Shown here in pieces: positions 56,593 through 64,000 of a DNA stretch of 64,000 nt. Under the pieces are notes generated by a model, which was not told the DNA's origin, ran no database searches, and worked only from the letters and a program-made list of their open reading frames with translations. The stretch lies in NCBI RefSeq assembly GCF_030758345.1, contig NZ_JAVAMO010000012.1:62001-126000 (forward strand). The letters are read 5' to 3'. The stretch comes from Ruegeria discodermiae. GTDB taxonomy: Bacteria > Pseudomonadota > Alphaproteobacteria > Rhodobacterales > Rhodobacteraceae. The position numbers were made by a program, and so were the translations under genes. Position 1 is the first letter of the stretch. Every line of letters starts with the position of its first letter.

Positions 56593-56754
56593 TCAAAGAT
56601 CGTTCAGATCGACATCGCGCGACGTCTGCAGCCACCAGTGACCCTCGGGCAACCACCGCCTCCGTGGTTTGGCTTTCGGTGCCGGATAATCGCGAATTGT
56701 CGGTTGTTTCACGCGGGTGGCGGTCATGAAGGACTTGGCAAAGACGGTGAGCAT
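56593..56754 (-). CDS. 53-residue basic small ORF divergent from the LysR gene, with in-frame continuation
   Basis: An ATG at 56752-56754 preceded by AGGAGAC opens 53 codons: N-terminal 'MLTVFAKSFMTATRVKQP', a basic Pro/Lys/Arg stretch ('APKAKPRRRWLPEGHWW'), and 'DVDLNDL' before TGA (56593-56595). The same frame continues past this TGA for 32 protein-like codons (including 'NWTEASSGPIFAKVVSAAQE') to a TAG at 56494-56496. So it may be a real 53-residue protein or an 86-codon gene broken by a nonsense change. No family is recognised. It is divergent from the LysR-type gene and probably its target. Confidence 0.55.
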   Translation of the reverse strand: MLTVFAKSFMTATRVKQPTIRDYPAPKAKPRRRWLPEGHWWLQTSRDVDLNDL

Positions 56755-56835
56755 GATCTGTCTCCTGTGCTGCGTGCCATCTTCCTTGAGGATTGCGATT
56801 CAGCGTCAGAAATGCGACTCAATTTCCATTCGATA

Positions 56836-56854
56836 ATGTAATCAGGGGTTACAT
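56836..56854. promoter_or_regulatory. Candidate LysR autoregulatory site
   Basis: Arms ATGTAA (56836-56841) and TTACAT (56849-56854) with a 7-bp spacer; the core contains T-N11-A. The right arm abuts the LysR ATG. A direct repeat TGCGATTCA/TGCGACTCA (56794 and 56813) lies upstream, between it and the divergent small ORF. Confidence 0.45.
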
Positions 56855-57730
56855 ATGGATTGGATGAACCTGCCCCCTCTCGCCTCTCTGAGGGCGTTTT
56901 CAGCCTTTGCAGAAAGGCGAAACGTGACGCAAGCGGGTCAGGCGCTAAATGTAAGTCATGCCGCAATCAGTCAGCAATTGAGGGCGCTCGAAAGCCACTT
57001 GGGGATTTCGCTGCTGGATCGCAGCGGCAAGTCTCTGACGCTCACTGCGGATGGCGAGCATCTGGCGCGCGCCCTGCAGCTTGGCTTTGGTGCGATTGGT
57101 GCGGCCATCGACGATCTAACACGATCCGGTGCGGATCGCCCGGTGCATGTCTCGCTAACCTCGACCTTCGCGGCCTCGTGGCTGATGCCACGACTGCCCG
57201 CCTTTCGCTGCAATCACCCCGAGGTCAGCCTGATTCTTGAGCCCTCGCCCGACGTGGTTGAGCTGCGCCCCGGCGGTGTTGATCTGGCGATCCGCTACGG
57301 GGCGGGCGGATGGGCTGGGGTTCAGTCACAGATGCTGCTGCAAACCCCGATGGTCATCGTTGCCGCGCCCGAACTGTTGGGCGGCAAGACCGATTGGTCC
57401 CCTGCCGATCTGGCGCATCTGCCCTGGCTGGAAGAGATCGGAACCACCGAGGCCTCAACCTGGCTGGCCGGGCGCGGCGCGTCGATGGACCCGGCGGCGG
57501 GGCGCATTTCCTTGCCGGGGAATCTGGTGCTGGATGGCCTGCGCGCCGGGCAGGGGGTCACCATAACAGTGCGGCATTTCGTCCAGCAGGACATCCTGTC
57601 GGGACGCCTTGTCGAGCTCTACGCGGAACCCGATACGCGCGGATATCACATAGTTACAGGGCAGGGCGCGCTGCGCCCGACAGTGAGAACCTTTGTTGGC
57701 TGGCTCAAGCGGCAGGCGAGCGAAAACTGA
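56855..57730 (+). CDS. LysR-family regulator (GcvA-like) inside the cco cluster
   Basis: A 291-residue LysR regulator with winged helix 'LPPLASLRAFSAFAERRNVT' then 'ALNVSHAAISQQLRALE', and an effector domain ('VSLTSTFAASWLMPRLPAFR', 'GGVDLAIRYGAGGWAGVQSQ'), closest in pattern to GcvA/AmpR-type members. It sits between ccoP and ccoG, which are adjacent in Rhodobacter. Its target is probably the divergent small ORF; a link to cbb3 oxidase is possible but not shown by the sequence. Confidence 0.92.
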   Translation: MDWMNLPPLASLRAFSAFAERRNVTQAGQALNVSHAAISQQLRALESHLGISLLDRSGKSLTLTADGEHLARALQLGFGAIGAAIDDLTRSGADRPVHVSLTSTFAASWLMPRLPAFRCNHPEVSLILEPSPDVVELRPGGVDLAIRYGAGGWAGVQSQMLLQTPMVIVAAPELLGGKTDWSPADLAHLPWLEEIGTTEASTWLAGRGASMDPAAGRISLPGNLVLDGLRAGQGVTITVRHFVQQDILSGRLVELYAEPDTRGYHIVTGQGALRPTVRTFVGWLKRQASEN

Positions 57731-57756
57731 GCAAAGGTGATTATGCGATGCGCGTT

Positions 57757-57770
57757 TTGACCCATATCAA
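57757..57770. promoter_or_regulatory. FNR-type box upstream of ccoG
   Basis: TTGAC-CCAT-ATCAA, one base from consensus TTGAT-N4-ATCAA, 66 bp upstream of the ccoG GTG start and just after the LysR gene. It indicates a separate low-oxygen promoter for ccoGHIS. Confidence 0.82.
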
Positions 57771-57835
57771 AGTCCGATCTGTTATGATCTGTGAGAAGGC
57801 GCAAAACCCCATCCCTTCTTGACCGGAGCATTTGT

Positions 57836-59263
57836 GTGAACGACCCCCAGCCCGCCCCCAGCCTTTATGCTGCCAGGGAGCCCATTTTTCCCCGCCGCGT
57901 CTCCGGCACGTTCCGCAATCTGAAATGGATCATTCTGGCGGTGACGCTGGGCATTTACTACCTGACGCCCTGGATTCGCTGGGACCGGGGCCCAAGCCTG
58001 CCGGATCAGGCGGTGTTGCTGGATATGGCCAACCGGCGCTTCTATTTCTTCTGGATCGAGATCTGGCCGCATGAATTCTACTTCGTCGCCGGTTTGCTGA
58101 TCATGGCCGGTCTGGGTCTGTTCCTGTTTACCTCGGCACTGGGTCGGGTCTGGTGCGGCTATGCCTGCCCACAGACCGTCTGGACCGACCTGTTCATTCT
58201 GGTCGAGCGCTGGATCGAAGGAGACCGCAACGCGCGACTGCGGCTGCACCGCCAGAAAAAGATGGATCTCCGCAAGGCCCGGCTGCGGCTGACTAAATGG
58301 GTGGTCTGGCTGCTGATCGGGCTGGCCACCGGCGGTGCTTGGGTGTTCTATTTTGCCGATGCGCCGACGCTGGCACGCGATCTGATCACCGGTCAGGCCC
58401 ACCCCATTGCCTATACGACCATGGCGATCCTGACGGCCACCACCTTCTTTTTTGGTGGCTTTGCCCGCGAACAGATCTGTATCTATGCCTGTCCCTGGCC
58501 CCGTATTCAGGCCGCGATGATGGACGAGGATACGCTGGTCGTCGGTTATCGCGACTGGCGGGGCGAGCCGCGCGGAAAAGGTAAGCGGACTGCTGATAGT
58601 GAGTTGGGCGATTGCATCGACTGTATGGCCTGCGTGAATGTTTGCCCGGTGGGGATCGACATCCGCGACGGCCAACAGATGGAATGCATCACCTGCGCGC
58701 TCTGCATTGACGCTTGCGACGACATGATGGAAAAGATCGGCAAGCCGCGCGGGCTGATTGACTACATGGCGCTGTCGGACGAGGCCAATGCGCGCGCTGG
58801 CAAACCGCCTCGCAACATCTGGAAACATATCCTGCGGCCGCGCACGATCATGTATACGTCGCTGTGGTCGCTGGTCGGGGTCGGGCTGCTCTTTGCGCTC
58901 TTTATCCGCTCGGATATCGATCTGACCGTGGCACCGGTGCGCAACCCGACCTTTGTCACCCTCTCTGATGGCTCGATCCGCAATACCTATGACGTGCGGT
59001 TACGCAACAAGCATGGCGACGATCGTCCCTTCCTGGTGACGGTGAAGGGGGACCCGGCAATGCAGGTCGAGCTTGAGGGCGTGCCAGAGGGTTCGGTCAC
59101 CGTCCCGGCCAATACTGCTCTGCTTCAACGCGTCTACATCGTGACACCCAAAGACGCGGCACCATCGGCGCAGGCCAATACCCCGGTTCGGATCTGGGTT
59201 GAGGATCTGACCAATGGCGATCGGGCTCACAAAGACACGACCTTTAACGGGCGAGGAAACTGA
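57836..59263 (+). CDS. ccoG: cbb3 oxidase maturation ferredoxin-type protein CcoG (RdxB/FixG)
   Basis: A 475-residue membrane iron-sulfur protein. It has five or six membrane segments and a polyferredoxin domain with two clusters: 'CIDCMACVNVCPVGI' and 'CITCALCIDACDD'; 'CGYACPQTVWTDLF' is the family signature near the N-terminal membrane part. CcoG reduces copper(II) for delivery to the oxidase. The GTG at 57836 is chosen (VNDPQPAPS), with CCGGAG about 8 nt upstream; a longer frame to 57791 is less family-like. First gene of ccoGHIS. Confidence 0.94.
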   Translation: MNDPQPAPSLYAAREPIFPRRVSGTFRNLKWIILAVTLGIYYLTPWIRWDRGPSLPDQAVLLDMANRRFYFFWIEIWPHEFYFVAGLLIMAGLGLFLFTSALGRVWCGYACPQTVWTDLFILVERWIEGDRNARLRLHRQKKMDLRKARLRLTKWVVWLLIGLATGGAWVFYFADAPTLARDLITGQAHPIAYTTMAILTATTFFFGGFAREQICIYACPWPRIQAAMMDEDTLVVGYRDWRGEPRGKGKRTADSELGDCIDCMACVNVCPVGIDIRDGQQMECITCALCIDACDDMMEKIGKPRGLIDYMALSDEANARAGKPPRNIWKHILRPRTIMYTSLWSLVGVGLLFALFIRSDIDLTVAPVRNPTFVTLSDGSIRNTYDVRLRNKHGDDRPFLVTVKGDPAMQVELEGVPEGSVTVPANTALLQRVYIVTPKDAAPSAQANTPVRIWVEDLTNGDRAHKDTTFNGRGN

Positions 59264-59265
59264 TC

Positions 59266-59724
59266 ATGGCGGAACGCAAGTTTACCGGCAAACACGCAGC
59301 GGCGGTCTTTATCGGAGCATTTGCGGTCATTATCTCCGTGAACCTGGTTCTGGCCTTCAGCGCGGTTCGTACCTTTCCGGGGCTTGAGGTCAAGAATTCC
59401 TATGTGGCATCGCAGCAATTCAACGAGAAACGCGATGCACAAGAGGCGTTGGGCTGGACCGTCGCGGCCGAAGCGGAGGGCGGCCTGGTGGTGCTGTCAA
59501 TTATCGACCGCAACGGGCACCCGGTCGAGGTGTCAGAGCTGGAGGCGGTTCTTGGCCGCGCCACCCATGTGAAAGAGGATATGGCACCGGAGTTCCGTTT
59601 TGATGGCGCGGCCTATGTGGCCAAGGCCGAGCTGGGCAATGGCAACTGGAACATCCGCATGGTGGCCAAGGCTGCGGATGGCACGGAATTCAGCCAGCGC
59701 GTCGTGCTGCGGGTGAAAGGGTAA
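59266..59724 (+). CDS. ccoH: cbb3 oxidase assembly protein CcoH (FixH)
   Basis: A 152-residue protein with one N-terminal membrane segment ('AAVFIGAFAVIISVNLVLAF') and a periplasmic domain ('FPGLEVKNSYVASQQFNEKR', 'EALGWTV') typical of FixH. It interacts with CcoN and is needed for cbb3 assembly. It starts 2 bp after ccoG and stops 3 bp before ccoI. Confidence 0.93.
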   Translation: MAERKFTGKHAAAVFIGAFAVIISVNLVLAFSAVRTFPGLEVKNSYVASQQFNEKRDAQEALGWTVAAEAEGGLVVLSIIDRNGHPVEVSELEAVLGRATHVKEDMAPEFRFDGAAYVAKAELGNGNWNIRMVAKAADGTEFSQRVVLRVKG

Positions 59725-59727
59725 TCG

Positions 59728-61905
59728 GTGACGGCTCAATTGCGTCCAACCGCCGCGGCCTGCCCGGCCTGCGTCGCCGCCCCGGCGCAAACGGTCGAAT
59801 CGGCACCGCAGGAGGCGCGGATCGCGCTGTCGCTGCCGGGTATCCACTGTCAGGCCTGTATCGCAAATGTTGAACGTGCTCTGAATGCAGTGTCGGGGGT
59901 GGACAGCGCGCGGGTGAACCTGACGCTGAAACGCGCCATGGTCGAGGCAGCGCCAGACATGCAGGCCGCCGAACTGATCCCGGTTCTTGAGGCCGCCGGG
60001 TACGAGGCGCATGAGCTCGACCCGGGCGCAATCTCGGCCACGCAGACCGATCGGGCGGGGCGCGATCTGCTGATGCGGTTGGCGGTGGCCGGGTTTGCCT
60101 CCATGAACGTGATGCTGTTGTCGGTCTCGGTCTGGTCCGGGGCCAGTGACGCGACGCGGGATATGTTTCACTGGATTTCGGCGGCGATTGCGATGCCTGC
60201 GATTGCCTTCTCGGCCAAGCCTTTCTTTGTGAACGCCTGGAGCGCGCTGCGGGTGCGACGGCTGAACATGGATGTGCCCATCGTGCTGGCGATCCTGCTG
60301 GCGCTGGCCACGTCGCTTTGGGAAACCTCGCTGAGTGGCGAACATGCCTATTTCGACGCGGCGCTGACACTGACGTTTTTCTTGCTGGCAGGCCGATACC
60401 TGGATCACCGGACCCGCGCCGTCGCCCGCTCTGCCGCCGAAGAACTGGCCGCGCTGGAGGTTCATCGCGCGATCCGCCTGACAGACGCGGGCGAGGAGCA
60501 GGTTCCGGTGGCCGAACTGATGCCCGGCGATCTGGTGCTGGTGCGGCCTGGTGGGCGGATGCCCGTGGATGGTGAGATCGTCGAAGGGCGCTCTGAGATG
60601 GACCGCTCGCTGCTGACCGGTGAAACCCTGCCGGTCTATGCTGAGCCAGGGTTCGCTGTCAGCGCCGGTGAGGTCAACCTGACCGGGCCTTTGACTGTGC
60701 GCGCCACCGCCGTCGGCCAGGAGACCTCGCTGCATCGGATGGCCGATCTGGTGGCCATCGCCGAGTCGGGGCGATCGCGCTATACCTCGCTTGCCGACAG
60801 CGCCGCCAAACTTTATGCGCCGGGTGTACATATCTTGTCGGCGCTCAGCTTCCTGGGCTGGTATATCTATTCCGGCGATCTGCGCACCGCGCTTAACATT
60901 GCCGCCGCCGTTTTGATCATTACTTGCCCCTGCGCGCTGGGTCTTGCCGTGCCTGCGGTGACCACCGCTGCCTCGGGGCGTCTGTTCCGCAAGGGCATGC
61001 TGATCAAACACGCCACGGCGCTGGAACGGCTGGCTGAGGTTGACACTGTGGTGTTCGACAAGACCGGAACGCTCACGGCCGGAACCCCGCAGCTTGTGAA
61101 CCTGAACGACATTCCCTTGCGCGATGCGCAGATCGCGCTGGCCCTGGCGCAGGCCTCGTCACATCCGCTCTCCATGTCGATCAGCGCCGCCGCCAAGGAG
61201 GCAGGGATCGCGCCCTTGGACGTCTCGGAAATCGAAGAGGTTCCGGGGTTCGGTACGCAAGGGCTCTACCAAGGTCAGCAGGTTCGGCTGGGCCGCGCCG
61301 CCTGGGTCGAGGCAGAGCCCGGTGCGCAGACCGCCGCCTGGCTGGCGGTTGGTACTGAAGCACCGTGCGCGTTCCTGTTCCACGACGCGCTCCGACCTGG
61401 TGCTGCAGAGGCGGTGACCGCGCTGCAGCAGGCGGGCAAGGATGTGCGGCTGATATCCGGTGATACACGCCCTGCTGTCGAGGCGCTGGCCGCCCGTTTG
61501 GGCATCAAGACCTGGCAGGCCGAGGCGCTGCCCGCAGACAAGGCGCAGCGGGTCCGCAACCTCACCGATCATGGCCATAAGGTGCTGATGGTGGGCGACG
61601 GGCTGAACGACACGGCTGCGCTCGCCGCAGCGCATGTGTCGATCTCACCGGCCTCGGCGCTGGATGCGGCGCGGGTGGCCTCGGATATCGTGCTGCTGGG
61701 CCATGACCTGTCGCCGCTGGCTGACGCCTGTAACACGGCTATTAAAGCCACGCGGCGCATCCGCGAGAATTTCCGCATCGCGACAGTCTACAACGTGATT
61801 GCCGTGCCGCTGGCCGTGGCCGGATTTGCGACGCCTCTTATTGCCGCATTGGCGATGTCTGCCTCTTCGATTACAGTATCGCTCAACGCACTGCGCTTGA
61901 GGTAA
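59728..61905 (+). CDS. ccoI: Copper-translocating P1B-type ATPase CcoI (FixI)
   Basis: A 725-residue P-type ATPase. The N-terminal metal-binding domain has 'GIHCQACIANVERAL' (CxxC). Catalytic parts are 'SLLTGETLPV', the membrane CPC motif in 'IITCPCALGLAVP', the phosphorylation site 'FDKTGTLTAGTP' and 'MVGDGLNDTAAL'. It exports copper across the inner membrane for cbb3 oxidase assembly. The start is GTG at 59728. An additional CPAC pair in the first 20 residues may bind metal. Confidence 0.96.
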   Translation: MTAQLRPTAAACPACVAAPAQTVESAPQEARIALSLPGIHCQACIANVERALNAVSGVDSARVNLTLKRAMVEAAPDMQAAELIPVLEAAGYEAHELDPGAISATQTDRAGRDLLMRLAVAGFASMNVMLLSVSVWSGASDATRDMFHWISAAIAMPAIAFSAKPFFVNAWSALRVRRLNMDVPIVLAILLALATSLWETSLSGEHAYFDAALTLTFFLLAGRYLDHRTRAVARSAAEELAALEVHRAIRLTDAGEEQVPVAELMPGDLVLVRPGGRMPVDGEIVEGRSEMDRSLLTGETLPVYAEPGFAVSAGEVNLTGPLTVRATAVGQETSLHRMADLVAIAESGRSRYTSLADSAAKLYAPGVHILSALSFLGWYIYSGDLRTALNIAAAVLIITCPCALGLAVPAVTTAASGRLFRKGMLIKHATALERLAEVDTVVFDKTGTLTAGTPQLVNLNDIPLRDAQIALALAQASSHPLSMSISAAAKEAGIAPLDVSEIEEVPGFGTQGLYQGQQVRLGRAAWVEAEPGAQTAAWLAVGTEAPCAFLFHDALRPGAAEAVTALQQAGKDVRLISGDTRPAVEALAARLGIKTWQAEALPADKAQRVRNLTDHGHKVLMVGDGLNDTAALAAAHVSISPASALDAARVASDIVLLGHDLSPLADACNTAIKATRRIRENFRIATVYNVIAVPLAVAGFATPLIAALAMSASSITVSLNALRLR

Positions 61906-61908
61906 GTG

Positions 61909-62067
61909 ATGAACATCCTGACCTATCTGATCCCGATTTCGCTGCTTCTGGGCGGCGCTGGTCTGCTGGGCTTCATCTATACCGTGCGCTCCAACCAGTA
62001 TGACGATCCCGAGGGCGACGCGCGCCGTATCCTGAACGATGAATGGGACGACAAGCCCAAACCCTGA
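61909..62067 (+). CDS. ccoS: cbb3 oxidase maturation protein CcoS (FixS)
   Basis: A 52-residue protein: one membrane helix ('LTYLIPISLLLGGAGLLGF') and the FixS tail 'NQYDDPEGDARRIL'. CcoS is needed for cofactor insertion into CcoN. It starts 3 bp after the ccoI stop and completes ccoGHIS. The 92 bp from here to secE show no tRNA or other feature. Confidence 0.92.
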   Translation: MNILTYLIPISLLLGGAGLLGFIYTVRSNQYDDPEGDARRILNDEWDDKPKP

Positions 62068-62159
62068 CATACCTGCGTGATGGACCGCATCCTGCCCTTG
62101 AAATCGCCGCAATGCCCGGCTATGTCCCGCCCATCCGCTAGCAAAGAGACGTGTGCCAC

Positions 62160-62357
62160 ATGGCTATCACCAACCCGATCCAGTTCATCCAGCAGGTCCG
62201 CGCCGAGGTTTCCAAGGTCGTCTGGCCGACCCGCCGCGAGGTGCTGCTGACCACGGTGATGGTGTTCATCATGGCCGCCCTGACGGCTGTTTTCTTTGCG
62301 CTGGTTGATCTTGGCATTCGCAGCGGGCTGCAGGCGATCCTGGGCGCGTTCAACTAA
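62160..62357 (+). CDS. secE: Preprotein translocase subunit SecE
   Basis: A 65-residue SecE with the amphipathic helix 'NPIQFIQQVRAEVSKVVWPT' and the single membrane helix 'TTVMVFIMAALTAVFFALVD'. It clamps SecY in the SecYEG channel. The ATG at 62160 follows a CAC context; a GTG 9 bp upstream is possible. nusG follows after 189 bp, containing a hairpin. Confidence 0.95.
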   Translation: MAITNPIQFIQQVRAEVSKVVWPTRREVLLTTVMVFIMAALTAVFFALVDLGIRSGLQAILGAFN

Positions 62358-62438
62358 ACCAGACCCGGTTTCTGCCCGATCCCTCTTGCGTATCGGGGGC
62401 ACTCGGAGTAGGTCAGCGCGACCCTTCGGGACGGGCGT

Positions 62439-62468
62439 GCGGCGATTCGAGTTGCGCGCCGCTTTTTG
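62439..62468 (+). terminator. Possible terminator or attenuator between secE and nusG
   Basis: Stem GCGGCG (62439-62444) and CGCCGC (62457-62462), 12-base loop, followed by TTTTTG. It is 79 bp before nusG and may attenuate readthrough from secE. Confidence 0.45.
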
Positions 62469-62546
62469 TTCCGGCAGGCATGAATTTAATCACAGGTGTC
62501 GCTCGGCAGCCGATCGCACCGCAGACAGGACAAGGACGGCAGGTTC

Positions 62547-63080
62547 ATGGCGAAACGGTGGTACTCGGTCAGCGTTCTCTCGAATTTCGAGAAGAAGATC
62601 GCAGAGCAGATCCGCACTTCGGTCGCTGAGCTTGGACTTGAGGACGAGATCGACGAGGTTTTGGTGCCCACCGAAGAGGTGATCGAAGTGCGCCGGGGCA
62701 AGAAGGTCACGACCGAACGCCGCTTCATGCCCGGCTATGTTCTGGTGCATATGGAAATGTCCGATCAGGGTTATCACCTGGTCAACTCGATCAACCGCGT
62801 CACCGGGTTCCTCGGTCCCCAAGGCCGCCCGATGCCGATGCGCGACGCCGAGGTGAACCAGATCCTGAACCGCGTTCAGGAAGGCGAAGAAGCGCCCAAG
62901 CTGATGATCTCCTTCGAGATCGGCGAAAAGGTCAAGGTCAACGATGGCCCGTTCGAGGATTTCGACGGGATGGTCGAAGGCGTCGACGACGACAACCAGA
63001 AGCTCAAGGTCACCGTCTCGATCTTTGGCCGGGAAACCCCGGTCGAGCTGGACTTCACGCAGGTTACGAAGCAGAGTTGA
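62547..63080 (+). CDS. nusG: Transcription termination/antitermination protein NusG
   Basis: A 177-residue NusG. The NGN domain starts 'MAKRWYSVSVLSNFEKKIAE' and contains 'RRFMPGYVLVHMEMSD'; the KOW domain has 'EIGEKVKVNDGPFEDFDGMV' and 'VSIFGRETPVELDF'. It binds RNA polymerase and links it to Rho or the ribosome. The ATG at 62547 is chosen from a frame open since 62496. Confidence 0.97.
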   Translation: MAKRWYSVSVLSNFEKKIAEQIRTSVAELGLEDEIDEVLVPTEEVIEVRRGKKVTTERRFMPGYVLVHMEMSDQGYHLVNSINRVTGFLGPQGRPMPMRDAEVNQILNRVQEGEEAPKLMISFEIGEKVKVNDGPFEDFDGMVEGVDDDNQKLKVTVSIFGRETPVELDFTQVTKQS

Positions 63081-63132
63081 CAGCCAGACTCCTCTTTATG
63101 ATTGTCCGTTAGCAACTCAACAGGAGATCATA

Positions 63133-63603
63133 ATGAGATTGGCTTTTTTGGCTGGTTGTATCGTATTGGCCGCGTGCAATACTACCACCGGATCGAATAC
63201 ACCTGATCCGGCACCATTGGCTGTCGCACCCACGTCTGCTTCAGTGAAAACACGTTCCATGACGTTCAGTGCGGAAAACGATGGGGTGCCGGTCGCCGCT
63301 AGTTGCACTGTCCGTGGCCCGGAAATTGACAGGTCATTCGCAACGCCTGCCAAACTAGACATACCTGTCGATACTTCCGGCCGAGCCCTGATTTCTCATG
63401 TCAGCTGCGACGTGGCGGGAAAGCGAGTCGAAGCAAGCGATATTCCCGGACCAGAAACCAAAACCGTCAAAGCCAGGACTGGCGGGACGGGTCTTTTTGG
63501 CGACTCGGCTCTGTTGTTTGGACCGAGTGGCAATATCGTTCAGTATTTCGTTCGAAGCGTTGACGAAGGGGTTATTCGGGTGGGGCGTGCGCCTGATCCG
63601 TGA
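63133..63603 (+). CDS. Lipoprotein of unknown function between nusG and rplK
   Basis: A 156-residue protein with a lipobox ('LAFLAGCIVLAACN', lipidated Cys near residue 15), a Thr/Ser/Pro-rich linker and a domain with three cysteines. A 'KARTGGTGLFGDSALLFGPS' segment lies near the C-terminus. I recognise no family. The ATG has AGGAGAT 6 nt upstream. The sequence looks less GC-rich than its neighbours, and the position between nusG and rplK is unusual because those genes are normally adjacent, so recent insertion is possible. Confidence 0.75.
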   Translation: MRLAFLAGCIVLAACNTTTGSNTPDPAPLAVAPTSASVKTRSMTFSAENDGVPVAASCTVRGPEIDRSFATPAKLDIPVDTSGRALISHVSCDVAGKRVEASDIPGPETKTVKARTGGTGLFGDSALLFGPSGNIVQYFVRSVDEGVIRVGRAPDP

Positions 63604-63738
63604 CCTGATAGAGAAGGCGGTACCCGGCTTTGCAGTGTTTTTTTTGGTAACTGCCGCCCGCCACTTGCCAACACCTCCGTTCCGCTGTACACGCCGCCTC
63701 TATCGTCTTTGGGCGAGATTCTCTCGTGGGAGATTGCT

Positions 63739-63752
63739 GGGATCGCGATCCC
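63739..63752. promoter_or_regulatory. 14-bp palindrome in the rplK leader region
   Basis: GGGATCGCGATCCC is a perfect palindrome about 64 bp before the rplK ATG, within a 212-bp gap after the lipoprotein gene. It may be an RNA hairpin or a protein site of the ribosomal operon leader; no proof. A T-run lies at about 63635-63643. Confidence 0.3.
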
Positions 63753-63815
63753 GGATCGGACCACGCAACATAAACCGGGTGGGACGCGTCCTGCCTACGT
63801 TGAAAGGAAAACCAA

Positions 63816-64000
63816 ATGGCCAAGAAGCTTGCTGGTACAATGAAGCTGCAGGTTCCTGCAGGTCAAGCCAACCCCTCTCCGCCGGTTGGTCCGGCGCTGG
63901 GTCAGCGCGGCATCAACATCATGGAATTCTGCAAGGCGTTCAACGCCAAGACCGCAGATTTGGAGCCCGGCGCGCCGTGCCCGACCGTGATCACCTATTA
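63816..64000 (+). CDS. rplK: 50S ribosomal protein L11 (partial, window edge)
   Basis: The first 61 codons are visible: '[19 protein letters not shown]', '[20 protein letters not shown]' and 'VITY' match L11, which binds the GTPase-associated centre of 23S rRNA with L10. AAAGGAAA precedes the ATG. The rest lies beyond the window. Confidence 0.97.
   Translation, partial: MAKKLAGTMKLQVPAGQANPSPPVGPALGQRGINIMEFCKAFNAKTADLEPGAPCPTVITY

Noticed and set aside
56593-56595. Selenocysteine recoding of the TGA in the small ORF
   Set aside because: No selenoprotein context or downstream SECIS-like hairpin was recognised, and the residue context does not resemble a redox site.
62068-62159. tRNA-Trp gene expected before secE in many alphaproteobacteria
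   Set aside because: The 92-bp interval shows no cloverleaf arms, T-loop or CCA end.

Overview
The window reads as chromosomal DNA of a marine alphaproteobacterium of the Rhodobacterales (Roseobacter group). It is GC-rich and densely coded with many 4-bp stop/start overlaps. Characteristic gene sets are hemN-fnrL-ccoNOQP-ccoGHIS, an ECF sigma/ChrR pair beside an amine oxidase-DUF1365 operon, purH-lspA-M16 peptidases, and a trimethylaminoethylphosphonate (TmpAB-type) operon. No insertion sequence, phage, CRISPR array or tRNA was seen; this is mostly core chromosome with a few accessory islands and several gene remnants.

Layout. 1-1.5 kb: end of a TroA-type metal-chelate binding protein, a FecCD permease, and a trace of a lost ATPase gene. 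1.5-7.3 kb: AlkZ/YcaQ-like protein, LacI regulator, truB, rbfA and a DUF2233 protein (minus strand), then dapB and an alpha/beta-hydrolase remnant. 7.3-12.8 kb: an accessory block with a predicted Tat-exported alanyl-tRNA-synthetase-like protein plus a deiminase under their own promoter, and a translationally coupled tmpA-tmpB-AllA-like operon opposite a LysR gene with an inverted repeat between them. 12.8-27 kb: BenE transporter, SdhAF4, rsmB, heparinase-like protein, purH, lspA, lipoprotein, paired M16 peptidases, mutL, rmuC. 27-35 kb: Ada and a PEP-mutase-like protein, then the sigma/ChrR stress module facing an amine oxidase-DUF1365-MFS-DUF3833-SDR operon, with RpoE-like promoters for both directions. 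35-41 kb: saccharopine dehydrogenase-like protein, GST, phosphatase, SRP RNA, nudC, pheA, membrane cytochrome c. 41-49 kb: yejABEF peptide importer and a divergent EF-G paralogue. 49-62 kb: microaerobic respiration block, with FNR-type boxes ahead of hemN/fnrL, uspA/ccoN and ccoG; a LysR gene and a divergent small ORF sit between ccoP and ccoG. 62-64 kb: secE, nusG, an unusual lipoprotein gene, and the start of rplK.

Logic. FnrL probably senses oxygen and, with HemN and the Cco assembly proteins, supplies haem and copper to the high-affinity cbb3 oxidase. The sigma/ChrR pair probably drives a membrane-lipid response to singlet oxygen. TmpA and TmpB probably convert 2-trimethylaminoethylphosphonate to glycine betaine and phosphate. 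The most unusual element is the small operon pairing an exported aminoacyl-tRNA-synthetase-fold protein with an exported guanidino-group enzyme.
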